Below are positions 16,501 through 23,315 of a stretch of 56,646 nucleotides of DNA, one piece after another. The notes below the pieces were generated by a model that was not told the DNA's origin, made no database searches, and saw nothing but the letters and a program-made list of their open reading frames with translations. The translations under genes were made by a program, and so were the position numbers. This DNA is from a virus. Positions within the stretch are counted from its first letter, which is position 1; the number at the start of each line of letters is the position of its first letter. Where the stretch lies: IMG/VR virus record IMGVR_UViG_3300042934_000556, positions 1 through 56,646 of that record. The stretch is one strand, 5' to 3'.

Positions 16501-17521
16501 CACGACCGCCCTTCGCCTTGTAGACCTCCAGACAATGGTGGGCGATCGCACCCAGCTCGAACTCCACCCTCGCCATGAGAGATCGGTAGTGGTTGAACTC
16601 GAGCGTGATACCTGTCGGGTTCACGTCAATAAGACGACGGATCAGGCCTGACTTGGAGTCACTGATTTTGACAGGCTTGTTCGTCCCCATGAACAGGAAC
16701 GCGTCGATGACCATCTCGTAGCCGGGCTTGTGCTTTTCGTTGATGATCATCTTGTCGTGACCAATCACCGAGTTGAGCACGCTGTTGTCCTCGATCTTGG
16801 ACAAGTCCCCGTCGTGCTGGACCGCAACCAGGGGGTTTGTCTTGAAGACCGCCGTGGCGAAGGCGTTGTTAGAACCAACCAACGCCTTGGCCTCGAACAT
16901 GCCGACGTAGCCCTCGAAGAGCTTCTCGATGATCTTCATGATGGTCGACTTACCGGTGCCGGGCTCTCCGAAGAAGACCACGAACTTCTCGATCTTCTTT
17001 GACTCTCCGGATACGATGGCTCCGATCGACCATTCGATCTTCTCGCGTTCCTCGTCGGAATATAGAGTACCCACGAGTTCATCCCAGGCACTGAAGTCAC
17101 CCGGGGCGAGATTGTACGGAAGCCTCTTGCTGACGAAGTCGTTCTTCTTGACCTCCGTGTTAAGGAAGGTCAGTTTTCGGTCGAGCTGCTTGGCGTCGTC
17201 GCTAGCATTCTTGAGGTACTGCTTGTACTGCGTCCACTGCTTGGAGTTGTGCGAGCGGAGGAGTTTCACGTTGCACGGAGTGCCGGCTTCCTTCAACTGC
17301 CTAGCGTAGGCCAGAAGGGCTTCGTCCACCGCGTCCTTGACGTCGTACTCGCGGGTAGACCAGAGACCCTCCTTCTCGTTCCACATGGCGTAGAACGACT
17401 GCCCACGGACCATGAGGTCCTTGGAGTTCCCGACGATGAAGTCGGGGTAGATCTCCACCGGTTCGCCTTCCTTGCGGGGAGGTTTCGTGCACACCTGAAA
17501 GAAATCCAGTTTCGATTCCAT
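13508..17521 (-). CDS. Single-chain replicase: SF3 helicase, AEP primase, 3'-5' exonuclease and family B polymerase
   Basis: 1337 residues. About 145-330 is an SF3/D5-type helicase (Walker A GEPGTGKST 185-193). About 500-620 resembles an archaeo-eukaryotic primase: D-x-D in IDFDL (526-530), GKGVHLHY (563-570) and IEIKV (586-590). About 726-875 is a DEDDy proofreading domain (DCE 731-733, FNNRGYDN 774-781, YCKND 867-871). About 965-1200 is the PolB palm: motif A DVASMHPTSI (D973), KLVANSTYGYT (1049-1059), motif C IKTDS (1102-1106, with K in place of the first Asp of DTD). Ribosome site AAGGAGG precedes the ATG. It could supply most of the replisome alone. Confidence 0.85.
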   Translation of the reverse strand: MESKLDFFQVCTKPPRKEGEPVEIYPDFIVGNSKDLMVRGQSFYAMWNEKEGLWSTREYDVKDAVDEALLAYARQLKEAGTPCNVKLLRSHNSKQWTQYKQYLKNASDDAKQLDRKLTFLNTEVKKNDFVSKRLPYNLAPGDFSAWDELVGTLYSDEEREKIEWSIGAIVSGESKKIEKFVVFFGEPGTGKSTIMKIIEKLFEGYVGMFEAKALVGSNNAFATAVFKTNPLVAVQHDGDLSKIEDNSVLNSVIGHDKMIINEKHKPGYEMVIDAFLFMGTNKPVKISDSKSGLIRRLIDVNPTGITLEFNHYRSLMARVEFELGAIAHHCLEVYKAKGGRGAYNDYKPERMILNTDPFANFIDDHFDIFKEKDGTTLTQAWALFNNWAEDSKLGWSMKKYHFREQLKDYFEEFHDRAVFDGSSVRSVYKVFRAQKYRTQVTNSKRTAFTLAMDETESILDEMYAGYPAQYANAAGNPKLYWDDSERINKKGETFTPKPNQVVSTVLGDLDTSELHFLKVPEYHIVIDFDLTEDDGKTKSLERSMEAAADGWPHTYAEISKSGKGVHLHYIYDGDVNELAKEYAPGIEIKVYTGNASLRRKLTRCNNVAVATLSGGLPIREKKTVLTDNTIKTEQGLRNMLVRCLRKEFGSTKQNIDFAAHILGEAKRRGVPFDLTDMRSDLMTLANNSTNQKDICLKTVFRMDFQSEASLEDSPEIVKNESAENGRIVFFDCEVYQNLFVICWKYLGSSTVTAMIEPTPSEVENLVKNFKLVGFNNRGYDNHILWGRMLGMNNEELYHLSQRIINENDNAAKFASAWNASYADVYDFSSDKKSLKKWEIELGFPHVEMDIPWDKPVPKNKIKQVVEYCKNDVNALEVVWNHCQQDFIARQILADLSGLTVNHSTRTHVMRILFGNERNPQRSFVYTDLSKMFPGYKFDEYAKVDKSTYRGEVVGEGGYVYAEPGMYENVALLDVASMHPTSIVKLNLFGPYTAKYSAILEARLSIKEGDYEYAKGLLEGKLRPHIEEIQKIEDPKERKKAFKNLEQSLKLVANSTYGYTSAKFDNPARDPRNKDNIVAKRGALFMIDLKHALQEKGVTVAHIKTDSVKIPGATPEIIQFVKDFGAKYGYEFKHESTYKKMCLVNDAVYIAYVGWAPEGDPVGYWSATGAEFKHPYVFKKLFTGEPIYFKDLCETKQVKEGAMYLRFNGAVKEIGEPKDEALTTETPEDEDTHVGRSGMFVPINPDQDVVKGGELLRIKDGKEFAVSGTKGYSWLEAEAIRLLYPEAVDRMVFENLDDAVSGTGSIADIIDVAYYNQVAEEAYQSIAQFGNADEFCSV

Positions 17522-17532
17522 CTATCCTCCTT

Positions 17533-18072
17533 TCACTCAGCTCGCCCCCGCTCCAGTACGTAAGCACTCAGTTGATCCCAGAGTTCAACCGAACGCTGAT
17601 CCGTACGTGGATATCGCAGTGGGAAGAATCCGCCTTCCCCGGCCGGGCTGTAGTTCCTATGTATTACGTCCTCGAGGACGTTGCTGATGAATGATCTGGG
17701 CAGTCGTCGACGATCGTGATATCCCTCGAGCCCGATGTTGCTCATAAGAGTCCAGAACCAGTAGTGGACCGTCCCGTCAGCCTCAAACTCGAGGTCTTGA
17801 GCAAGACGGACCATCAGTTCAAACACCGAGCACCCCGTCTCCATCCATTCAGGGTCCTCGTCAACAGGAAGGCCCTGGTCCTCCAAAAATCGGAGTCGCA
17901 GAGCCTTCCCGCCTTCGATTCGGTTCTCGTCACGTTCGACGACAACCTCGAACTCCGTAGTGAAGAGAATACGGAGCAGACGCCAGTATGTCAGGGGTCC
18001 TTCGGGGATATCGGGATCGGCGACCTGCCGGTAGAGCCACTCGAAATATGGCTCGTCAAGGCGGACGCTCAT
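17533..18072 (-). CDS. Protein of unknown function upstream of the replicase
   Basis: 179 residues, soluble, rich in aromatic residues (EPYFEWLYRQV, VHYWFWTLMSNIG). No motif recognised. It ends 11 bases before the replicase start, so they are likely co-translated. It might be a replisome accessory, but that rests on position only. Confidence 0.7.
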   Translation of the reverse strand: MSVRLDEPYFEWLYRQVADPDIPEGPLTYWRLLRILFTTEFEVVVERDENRIEGGKALRLRFLEDQGLPVDEDPEWMETGCSVFELMVRLAQDLEFEADGTVHYWFWTLMSNIGLEGYHDRRRLPRSFISNVLEDVIHRNYSPAGEGGFFPLRYPRTDQRSVELWDQLSAYVLERGRAE

Positions 18073-18087
18073 CCCGTAGTCACCCCC

Positions 18088-18750
18088 TTACTTGCCGATC
18101 ACGCTCTCGGAGTGGCGGCCGTCCCAGACGATCTCGAAGTCCATCTTGTACCGGTCGTTCCGGACGTAGATGGTTTTGCGGTGCTCGCCGAGCTGCTCGA
18201 GGTTGTAGTACCCGATGTGCCTCTGGACGAGCTCCTTCGAGAGCGTCTCGTCGTTCTCGTCGGCCACTTCGCTATCGGTGGCGAAATATGTCACTGTGGC
18301 CTGCTGGTAGTCGTTCTCGTTCGCGTCGTACATCGTGAAGTTGATGAGACGCGGACCGGGCTCATTGGTGTTGGTGGCGGCGTCCAGCTTCTCCGCCTCC
18401 TCGACCTTGGTACTGATCTGGGACTGAACCAGTTCCTGAGCGAGAACGGACGGCGCCGAGGAAATGCCCTGGTAGTTCGTCAGTGCCTCAGCGGCCTCCT
18501 CGGAAAGAATGCTGGCCGGGAGGTCATCGCTCGACACTTCGCTTTCAGCCTCGTCCTGCTCCACGATCACTTGGGTGTCATGAGCAAGCAACGCGGCCTC
18601 GATCTTCGCCTTGTACTTCTCCTCGAAGAAGTACCGGGAGACTTCGGTCTCCTTGCGGAGCCTCTCCACGTAGTGGTCGTGAAGTTGTGTCTTGGCGACG
18701 TAATATCCCGCCGCCGCTCCGAGCGCAGCCCACAGTAGCTTGGTGAACAT
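18088..18750 (-). CDS. Membrane-anchored protein with coiled-coil stalk
   Basis: 220 residues. ATG at 18750 chosen because the GTG three codons earlier abuts the GAGGGGA ribosome site. An N-terminal helix (about 4-18, LLWAALGAAAGYYVA) anchors it, followed by a charged helical region and a C-terminal beta-rich part (LINFTMYDANENDYQQATVTYFAT). Unknown function; it precedes another membrane protein. Confidence 0.7.
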   Translation of the reverse strand: MFTKLLWAALGAAAGYYVAKTQLHDHYVERLRKETEVSRYFFEEKYKAKIEAALLAHDTQVIVEQDEAESEVSSDDLPASILSEEAAEALTNYQGISSAPSVLAQELVQSQISTKVEEAEKLDAATNTNEPGPRLINFTMYDANENDYQQATVTYFATDSEVADENDETLSKELVQRHIGYYNLEQLGEHRKTIYVRNDRYKMDFEIVWDGRHSESVIGK

Positions 18751-18772
18751 TTCGATCACTCCCCTCAGGTCC

Positions 18773-19699
18773 TCAGACCTGCTTCATCAGGCTGAGGATC
18801 TCGCCGTCGACGTTGAAGTCGAGAAGGATCGCCTGCTTGTCGCCGTTGATCCACTTCTTGCCCTCGTACACGCCCTCGTTCCAGACGCCGAAGTCGATGA
18901 CGCCGTCGCCACGGCCGTCCTTGGGGTTGATGACCCAGCCGACGACCTGACCGGCAGCGGTACGCTCGAAGCCGAGCATCTCGTAGACCTGGTTCAGCGT
19001 GACGAAGCCGTCGACGCGGAGAAGGGTGTTCGCCATGTTCTGGACGTTCTCGATGCGCGTCTGGTTCTGGTGCGGGAACTCCGACCAGTCATCGTGGTCC
19101 GAGTCGAACAGACGGGCGTAGACCGACCCGGCGTCGATCTCCTTCTTGATGGCCTCCTGGTCGAGACCCTTCAAGATCGTGGTGACCGGGCCGGTCTCGG
19201 TCTCCTCGACGACCTCCCTCTCGGCGGTGCCCCAGCGGTACTCGAGGTCCTTCTCGGTGCCCTGATCCTCGACGACACGCTTGCGGTAGTCCTGGAGCGT
19301 CTTGGTGGCGATGCCGAGAGAGGCGGTGAGAGCGGTGTTGCGACGCGTCAGGATGACATGAGCGCCGGTGAGAGCGGTGAGGGTGCCGAGTCCAATGGCG
19401 ACAGACGGGGCGTAGAGTTTGGCGACGCGGATGGCCACCTGCAGCTTTGCGCCGATCTTTGCCTTCTTCTTGACCTCCTCGCCCTCGTTCTCGGTCTTCT
19501 CGTCGACCTTGTTGAGGAGCTTGTTGCCCTCTTCGAGGACGTCGCTCAGCTTGAGGGTCGCTCGACAGGCGAGGACGACCGTTGTGGTGAATCCGACGGC
19601 GCCGAGGCCGAGCAGCAGGACGGGCGAATGGGTCTTGACAGTGAGGGTCTGCCGGGCCATGGCTCCGGTGACACGGTTCCTCATGGACTTGAGGCTCAT
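18773..19699 (-). CDS. DUF6353-like membrane protein
   Basis: 308 residues. Two hydrophobic segments (about 26-46 and 95-120) flank a charged region (NKVDEKTENEGEEVKKKAK), as in DUF6353 proteins. The C-terminal 100 residues contain NTLLRVDGFVTLNQVYEMLGFER and GDGVIDFGVWNEGV, shared with the genes at 20306-20776 and, more weakly, 23316-24095. Probably at the host membrane; role unknown. Start overlaps the upstream stop. Confidence 0.8.
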   Translation of the reverse strand: MSLKSMRNRVTGAMARQTLTVKTHSPVLLLGLGAVGFTTTVVLACRATLKLSDVLEEGNKLLNKVDEKTENEGEEVKKKAKIGAKLQVAIRVAKLYAPSVAIGLGTLTALTGAHVILTRRNTALTASLGIATKTLQDYRKRVVEDQGTEKDLEYRWGTAEREVVEETETGPVTTILKGLDQEAIKKEIDAGSVYARLFDSDHDDWSEFPHQNQTRIENVQNMANTLLRVDGFVTLNQVYEMLGFERTAAGQVVGWVINPKDGRGDGVIDFGVWNEGVYEGKKWINGDKQAILLDFNVDGEILSLMKQV

Positions 19700-20151
19700 C
19701 GGTTGTTCTCCTGGGCGTTGGTGTAGGTGCGGATACAGTGCTCGGCGATCTCGTCCAATTCGGAGTCAATCATGTCCATGAGCACGTAGTACTTGTTGAC
19801 CGGCAGACGTTCGCCAGTGGTACGAACGAAGATGGTCCCGCTCAGCGCAAAGGGTTCGTTCAAAGCCTCAGCGAAAATGAACGGGTCACCCTCGATCGGG
19901 AAATAACCCTCGTGTTGGAAGACCACGTGTGGGGTTCGACGACCCGAATCCACGATGTTGAAGAGCTGAAGGCGGTGGATGATCCTCATGATGGTCGTCT
20001 TACCGCTGCCTCCTCGACCGCAAATGATTACGATCTTGGGTTCCCCGCCAGTGAGCATCGCACCGACGATGATCTCCAGCTTCCTCCGGTCTTCGGGCTC
20101 GAGCAGACGGTCCATCAGCTCATTGTAGGCCTTGGGAATATGGCCGTTCAT
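19696..20151 (-). CDS. Small P-loop ATPase-like protein, related to the replicase helicase domain
   Basis: 151 residues with Walker A GRGGSGKTT (45-53). The stretch LEIIVGAMLTGGEPKIVIICGRGGSGKTTIMRII parallels IEWSIGAIVSGESKKIEKFVVFFGEPGTGKSTIMKII of the replicase SF3 domain, including spacing. It is much shorter than a complete SF3 helicase (no full sensor or arginine-finger part is evident), so it is either a minimal ATPase or a remnant. GGAGGT precedes the ATG. Confidence 0.75.
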   Translation of the reverse strand: MNGHIPKAYNELMDRLLEPEDRRKLEIIVGAMLTGGEPKIVIICGRGGSGKTTIMRIIHRLQLFNIVDSGRRTPHVVFQHEGYFPIEGDPFIFAEALNEPFALSGTIFVRTTGERLPVNKYYVLMDMIDSELDEIAEHCIRTYTNAQENNR

Positions 20152-20384
20152 CGTCGGTACCTCCTGTAGGGTCCGGGCTCGCTGTTCGTCTCGCCGTAGA
20201 TCTTCTCGTCGACGAAGGACAGCACGCTCTCGACGCGCCGAGCGACGAACTTGGCGACCATGTCGCTGCTCTTGTCGCCTACCTTCTGACGGATCGACTT
20301 CGGTACTACCCTTGCGGTGGTTCTGACGATGGTGCGACCGAACAACGTTCCCACCACGACACCGGCGGCGAATCGCATTCCCAT
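20148..20384 (-). CDS. 78-residue glycine-rich small membrane protein
   Basis: ATG at 20384 with GAGGGGAAA upstream. The N-terminus MGMRFAAGVVVGTLFGRTIV is a hydrophobic, glycine-bearing helix; the rest is basic and helical. It overlaps the end of the 20306-20776 gene by 79 bases and the next gene by 4. Function unknown. Confidence 0.6.
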   Translation of the reverse strand: MGMRFAAGVVVGTLFGRTIVRTTARVVPKSIRQKVGDKSSDMVAKFVARRVESVLSFVDEKIYGETNSEPGPYRRYRR

Positions 20385-20776
20385 TGGAGTTTCCCCTCCT
20401 CTTTCAACTTGCGTATTCGGTACGTCAGGGGGTCGTCGGATCGGTCGACGTTGAAATATAGAGGCTTGAAGTCGACTTTGCCGCGCGTCCAGTCCCGGCC
20501 CTCGGCGAATCCATGCGCCCATACACCGAAGTCGATGTACCCGTCGCCTTCATCCGAGTCTCGAATCCACCCGATCATCTCGCCCCATCGGTCTTTCTCG
20601 AAACCGAGGAGCGTCAGTACCTCGTTCAGCGAAACGTGACCACGGGTTCGGAGAATATGATTCGCCTTCTCCTGCGCGTCCTGTACGAACACCGCGTTCA
20701 ACCAGCGGTCCCTGCTGTTCCAGTTCGGATTGGTCCTGTCGAAAACTCTTTTGTGCCGAGAGGCACGGGACTTCAT
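20306..20776 (-). CDS. Stand-alone copy of the DUF6353-associated C-terminal domain
   Basis: 156 residues. HILRTRGHVSLNEVLTLLGFEKDRWGEMIGWI and GDGYIDFGVWAHGFAEGRDW closely follow the C-terminal domain of the 18773-19699 protein, but here without the membrane part. The 3' 79 bases are also read in another frame by the next gene. Unknown function; the domain is probably a soluble module used by several membrane proteins of this phage. Confidence 0.75.
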   Translation of the reverse strand: MKSRASRHKRVFDRTNPNWNSRDRWLNAVFVQDAQEKANHILRTRGHVSLNEVLTLLGFEKDRWGEMIGWIRDSDEGDGYIDFGVWAHGFAEGRDWTRGKVDFKPLYFNVDRSDDPLTYRIRKLKEEGKLQWECDSPPVSWWERCSVAPSSEPPQG

Positions 20777-20919
20777 CAGATCTTCCCCTGCCGTTTGAGT
20801 CTGAAGAATATGGCCACGACCTGGCCCTCGGGCATCTTGTTCACCTTCGAGGGCCAGGTCTTGCTGTGGGGGTAGGCCTGCTTGATCAGCTCCCTCTTCT
20901 GAAATATGTCACTGGACAT
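20776..20919 (-). CDS. 47-residue protein of unknown function
   Basis: ATG at 20919, stop overlapping the next ATG (TGATG). Contains IKQAYPHSKTWPSKVNKMPEG followed by QVVAIFFRLKRQG. The pattern YPxSxxW...KVxxMxxxQVxAI is one I associate with small phage proteins of unknown role. The ribosome site is weak, so coupling to the upstream gene is likely. Confidence 0.6.
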   Translation of the reverse strand: MSSDIFQKRELIKQAYPHSKTWPSKVNKMPEGQVVAIFFRLKRQGKI

Positions 20920-20932
20920 GGCCGTGGGGTGC

Positions 20933-21640
20933 CTAGCGTCCGGTGTCGATCGGCTCGGGCTCCGGGAAGGTGATCCCGTAACCGCCGTCGGACAGAGGCA
21001 CCGGGCGAGCGCGGTTGAGGTTGTACCAACCCCACTCCTCGTCGGTGCTCTTGGGGACCACCCCGGGGATGAGGTTGTAGTAGTCGCCGACGGTCGCGTG
21101 CCGGTACTTCTCGATCAGCCCCTCGAGGGAGAGGAGGATGTTGACGGCGTCCTGCCGGGACTCGAACGCGAACTGCTGAACGGAGTTCGACCGGCGAACG
21201 ACCTTCGGCTGATAGCTCCCGTTCTGAGAAACCGGGACGACGTTGTTCATCGTCCGGATGACCGGAGCGTTGGACGAGAAGCGGTTGTAGGGGACGTGGT
21301 TGCCCCCCATGGGCGGACTGGTGATACTGGGGCGCTCGCCGTGGTTCAACTTCTCCTCGAGCGCCTGCTGGAAGCCGGTCGTCACCTGACCGAACGCCGC
21401 GACGATCATCCCCCGGATCGTGGGCATCAGCATGTCCTTGACGAACCAGTCGCGGAGGTTCTCACCCTCGTCGACGAACATCTCGCGCATCTGACGTCCG
21501 ATGGACTTCTTGCGGGGCGTGACCTTGCCCTTGACGTCGACCGGTTCTATCTTCTTGGGTGCCTCGGAGTTTTCCGTGGTACCCGAGTCCTCCTTGGAGG
21601 CCTTGATGTGTGACAAGTGGCTGTTACCAGGGAAATCCAT
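20933..21640 (-). CDS. Conserved phage protein of unknown function
   Basis: 235 residues. It begins MDFPGNSHL and has a KVTPRKKSIGRQMREMF segment, a mid-region amphipathic helix (MLMPTIRGMIVAAFGQ) and the ending YGITFPEPEPID. I recall this set of motifs from phage proteins labelled only hypothetical. It starts just downstream of terminator 21651-21680 with no copy of the cassette promoter, so it needs read-through or another promoter. Confidence 0.75.
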   Translation of the reverse strand: MDFPGNSHLSHIKASKEDSGTTENSEAPKKIEPVDVKGKVTPRKKSIGRQMREMFVDEGENLRDWFVKDMLMPTIRGMIVAAFGQVTTGFQQALEEKLNHGERPSITSPPMGGNHVPYNRFSSNAPVIRTMNNVVPVSQNGSYQPKVVRRSNSVQQFAFESRQDAVNILLSLEGLIEKYRHATVGDYYNLIPGVVPKSTDEEWGWYNLNRARPVPLSDGGYGITFPEPEPIDTGR

Positions 21641-21650
21641 GGCTACCTTT

Positions 21651-21680
21651 CGAAAAACCCAAACCCCTTGCGGGGTTGGG
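21651..21680 (-). terminator. Cassette-type intrinsic terminator
   Basis: Minus-strand RNA reads AACCCC-GCAA-GGGGTT followed by TGGGTTTTTCG. It lies just after the 21690-21842 gene and matches the terminators that follow the small genes between 24.6 and 27.8 kb. Confidence 0.8.
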
Positions 21681-21689
21681 AAATGAGTG

Positions 21690-21842
21690 TTACGCGGTCA
21701 GTTCCTTCTTGGGCTCTTCGTCAGGGCCAAAGTACTCGTCAGCCTGCTTGTTTATCACCTTTTCGATCTTCCCGAGAAGAACGGCGGCGAGTCCAGCAGC
21801 GAGGAATTTGACGATATCCTTCTTATTCTGGGGCTTGAGCAT
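21690..21842 (-). CDS. 50-residue membrane peptide, cassette gene
   Basis: ATG at 21842 with GATTGGA upstream. One membrane helix (about 11-23, FLAAGLAAVLLGK) follows a short basic N-terminus; the tail is acidic. It has its own 35-bp promoter (21861-21895) and terminator, the outlying member of the array at 24.6-28.5 kb. Confidence 0.7.
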   Translation of the reverse strand: MLKPQNKKDIVKFLAAGLAAVLLGKIEKVINKQADEYFGPDEEPKKELTA

Positions 21843-21860
21843 GAGAGGGCGTCCAATCGT

Positions 21861-21895
21861 TAGGGGTCTCATTATAGGCCTTGTGAAATATGCGA
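21861..21895 (-). promoter_or_regulatory. Cassette promoter 1
   Basis: Minus strand: TCGCA, four free bases, TCACAAGGCC, TATAAT (21876 to 21871), GAGACCCCTA. The TATAAT lies 28 bases from the start of the 50-residue gene. Differs from the consensus by TCACA for TTACA. Confidence 0.85.
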
Positions 21896-21908
21896 GGAGC
21901 CTAGGGTG

Positions 21909-22049
21909 TCACTTTCTCGGTCCCGTGTTGAAGATTCGACATACGTGGAGTGAGACCTCCCACCGCGAACAACGCTTCTTTCTTGCGCACTCTTCGTGGG
22001 TCTTCTTGCATCGCGGGCAGCAATTCGACGGAATGGATTCCTTCTGCAT
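21909..22049 (-). CDS. 46-residue cysteine-rich protein
   Basis: ATG at 22049 with GGAG seven bases upstream. Six cysteines (CCPRCKKTHEEC, then C and C) and a very basic composition suggest a small zinc-binding, nucleic-acid-contacting peptide. The stretch between it and 22223 (about 170 bases) holds several overlapping short frames with poor ribosome sites; I cannot support a gene there. Confidence 0.5.
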   Translation of the reverse strand: MQKESIPSNCCPRCKKTHEECARKKRCSRWEVSLHVCRIFNTGPRK

Positions 22050-22222
22050 TATGTCGCTCCGATACCGAGTACGAATATGGCGCGATGAGCGGGGCGCATG
22101 TTCCTCACGTTGGGGGAGTCATGAGCTACGGCTGTCGTTTGGTCGACCAGCATCCGGAATATGGTTTCGGGAGACCCCTCCCACCGTCGCCATTGCTGGT
22201 CGCCCCGTTCATCATTGTTGCG

Positions 22223-22747
22223 TCAGGCCGCGTTGCCCGTCTTTCGCTTCATGGCGATCATGGTGTGATGCTTCGACCACTGCATCGGGTTCTTGCCTGC
22301 GACCTTCATGAAGTCCTCGTCGGACATGGCGAGGAGCTCGTCGTCGTTGTACTGACGCTCCTGGGTTTCGCTCTCGGCGATCTTCTTCTGGATGTCGGCG
22401 GGCATGATCGAGATGAAGAACGAGAACCCGGCGTCGGGCATCTCGACCAAATCGGCGAAGAACGCCTCGTAGGCACCACACCCCTTAAAGCGTCGTATGA
22501 CACCCGCGTCCTTGATGATGAGGTCGTCCTCGCGGATGCCGACCGAGCGGAACAGCATCTCCTGCCAGAGGTCCAGCATCCGACGGCTGTCCTCGTTCTC
22601 GACGATCTCCTTGAGGTACGTGCCGGGGTCCTTCATGTGGGCCAGTTCCATCTCGGCCATGTCGGTCTTGCCGAGGGAGAAGTACCACTCGGACTGGACG
22701 TCGGTTCCGTCGGGGGTCTGGTGGCTGATGATCTTGCGGACGGGCAT
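22223..22747 (-). CDS. Conserved phage protein resembling a tail assembly chaperone
   Basis: 174 residues from the ATG at 22747. The pattern (EWYFSLGKTDMAEMELAH, LWQEMLFRSVGIREDDLIIKDAGVIRRF, AYEAFFADLVEMPDAGFSFFISIMP) recalls proteins often described as tail chaperones in other phages. It sits outside the tail module, however, and a different chaperone candidate lies at 41737-42279. Treat the role as unproven. Confidence 0.6.
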   Translation of the reverse strand: MPVRKIISHQTPDGTDVQSEWYFSLGKTDMAEMELAHMKDPGTYLKEIVENEDSRRMLDLWQEMLFRSVGIREDDLIIKDAGVIRRFKGCGAYEAFFADLVEMPDAGFSFFISIMPADIQKKIAESETQERQYNDDELLAMSDEDFMKVAGKNPMQWSKHHTMIAMKRKTGNAA

Positions 22748-22782
22748 TGCTTTCTCGTTTCTCTTCGATTTAACAAGCGGAA

Positions 22783-22820
22783 GGGGCGGCACGCAGAATA
22801 TGACTTCCACGTACCGCCCC
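22783..22820 (-). terminator. Intrinsic terminator after 22840-23214
   Basis: GGGGCGGUACG pairs with CGUGCCGCCCC as minus-strand RNA (11 pairs with one U-G wobble, 16-base loop), followed by UUCCGCUUGUUAAAU. The weak U-run makes partial termination likely. Confidence 0.6.
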
Positions 22821-22839
22821 GACCTTCAACGGGTGTTGA

Positions 22840-23214
22840 TCAGGCGTTCTCGGCGAGCACCTGCTCGTTCTCGCCGGTGATGACCTGGAGGTCGACCTCG
22901 TCCTCGCTGAGGGTCTCCTCGTCGGCCTGCTTCGCGGCGAACTTGGCGAAGGCCACGGCGGCCAGGGCCACGGAGACGGCGACTCCGGCGACGACCTTCT
23001 TGTTCTCCTTGAGCTTCTCGGTCACGGAGACCAGGCGCTCCTTGAAGGACTTCTTGCCGCCCTCGATGACCTCCAGCTCCGGGGCCTCGGTGGTCTCCTC
23101 GATGACCTCCAGCTCGGAGGCCTTCTCGCTCTGCGCCGGGACGACCAGGTTCTCCTCGGCGGCCTGGGCGGCGACGGACTCGGCGGTGACCTTGGTGTTC
23201 TTGTTGTTCGACAT
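22840..23214 (-). CDS. Membrane-anchored acidic protein
   Basis: 124 residues from the ATG at 23214 (GGAG upstream). A Glu-rich N-terminal half with the near-repeat ELEVIEETTEAPELEVIEGG is followed by a Lys-rich stretch and one membrane helix (about 74-92, VVAGVAVSVALAAVAFAKFA), then an acidic tail ending ENA. It shares the anchor-plus-acidic-tail design of the cassette proteins. Confidence 0.7.
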   Translation of the reverse strand: MSNNKNTKVTAESVAAQAAEENLVVPAQSEKASELEVIEETTEAPELEVIEGGKKSFKERLVSVTEKLKENKKVVAGVAVSVALAAVAFAKFAAKQADEETLSEDEVDLQVITGENEQVLAENA

Positions 23215-23228
23215 GCTCTTGGGCTCCT

Positions 23229-23315
23229 TCAGTTTCCGAAAATATCGTTCGGGTGGCTTGTGTGGTACTCGTACGCGGCGATCCAATATGGATTACCGCG
23301 AGGGCCCCAATCTCT
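23229..23315 (-). other. In-frame open extension beyond the UGA of the 23316-24095 gene
   Basis: Directly after the TGA at 23318-23316 the same frame stays open for 28 codons without an ATG, GTG or TTG start, and reads like protein (RDWGPRGNPYWIAAYEYH...), ending at TGA 23229. Either the UGA is sometimes read through or the gene was recently shortened by a nonsense change. Confidence 0.4.

Noticed and set aside
22050-22222. Several short frames between the Cys-rich 46-residue gene and 22223
   Set aside because: They overlap one another, lack ribosome sites, and none reads convincingly as protein.
22223-22747. Firm assignment as the tail assembly chaperone
   Set aside because: The resemblance is from memory, and a better-placed chaperone lies between the two tube genes at 41737-42279.
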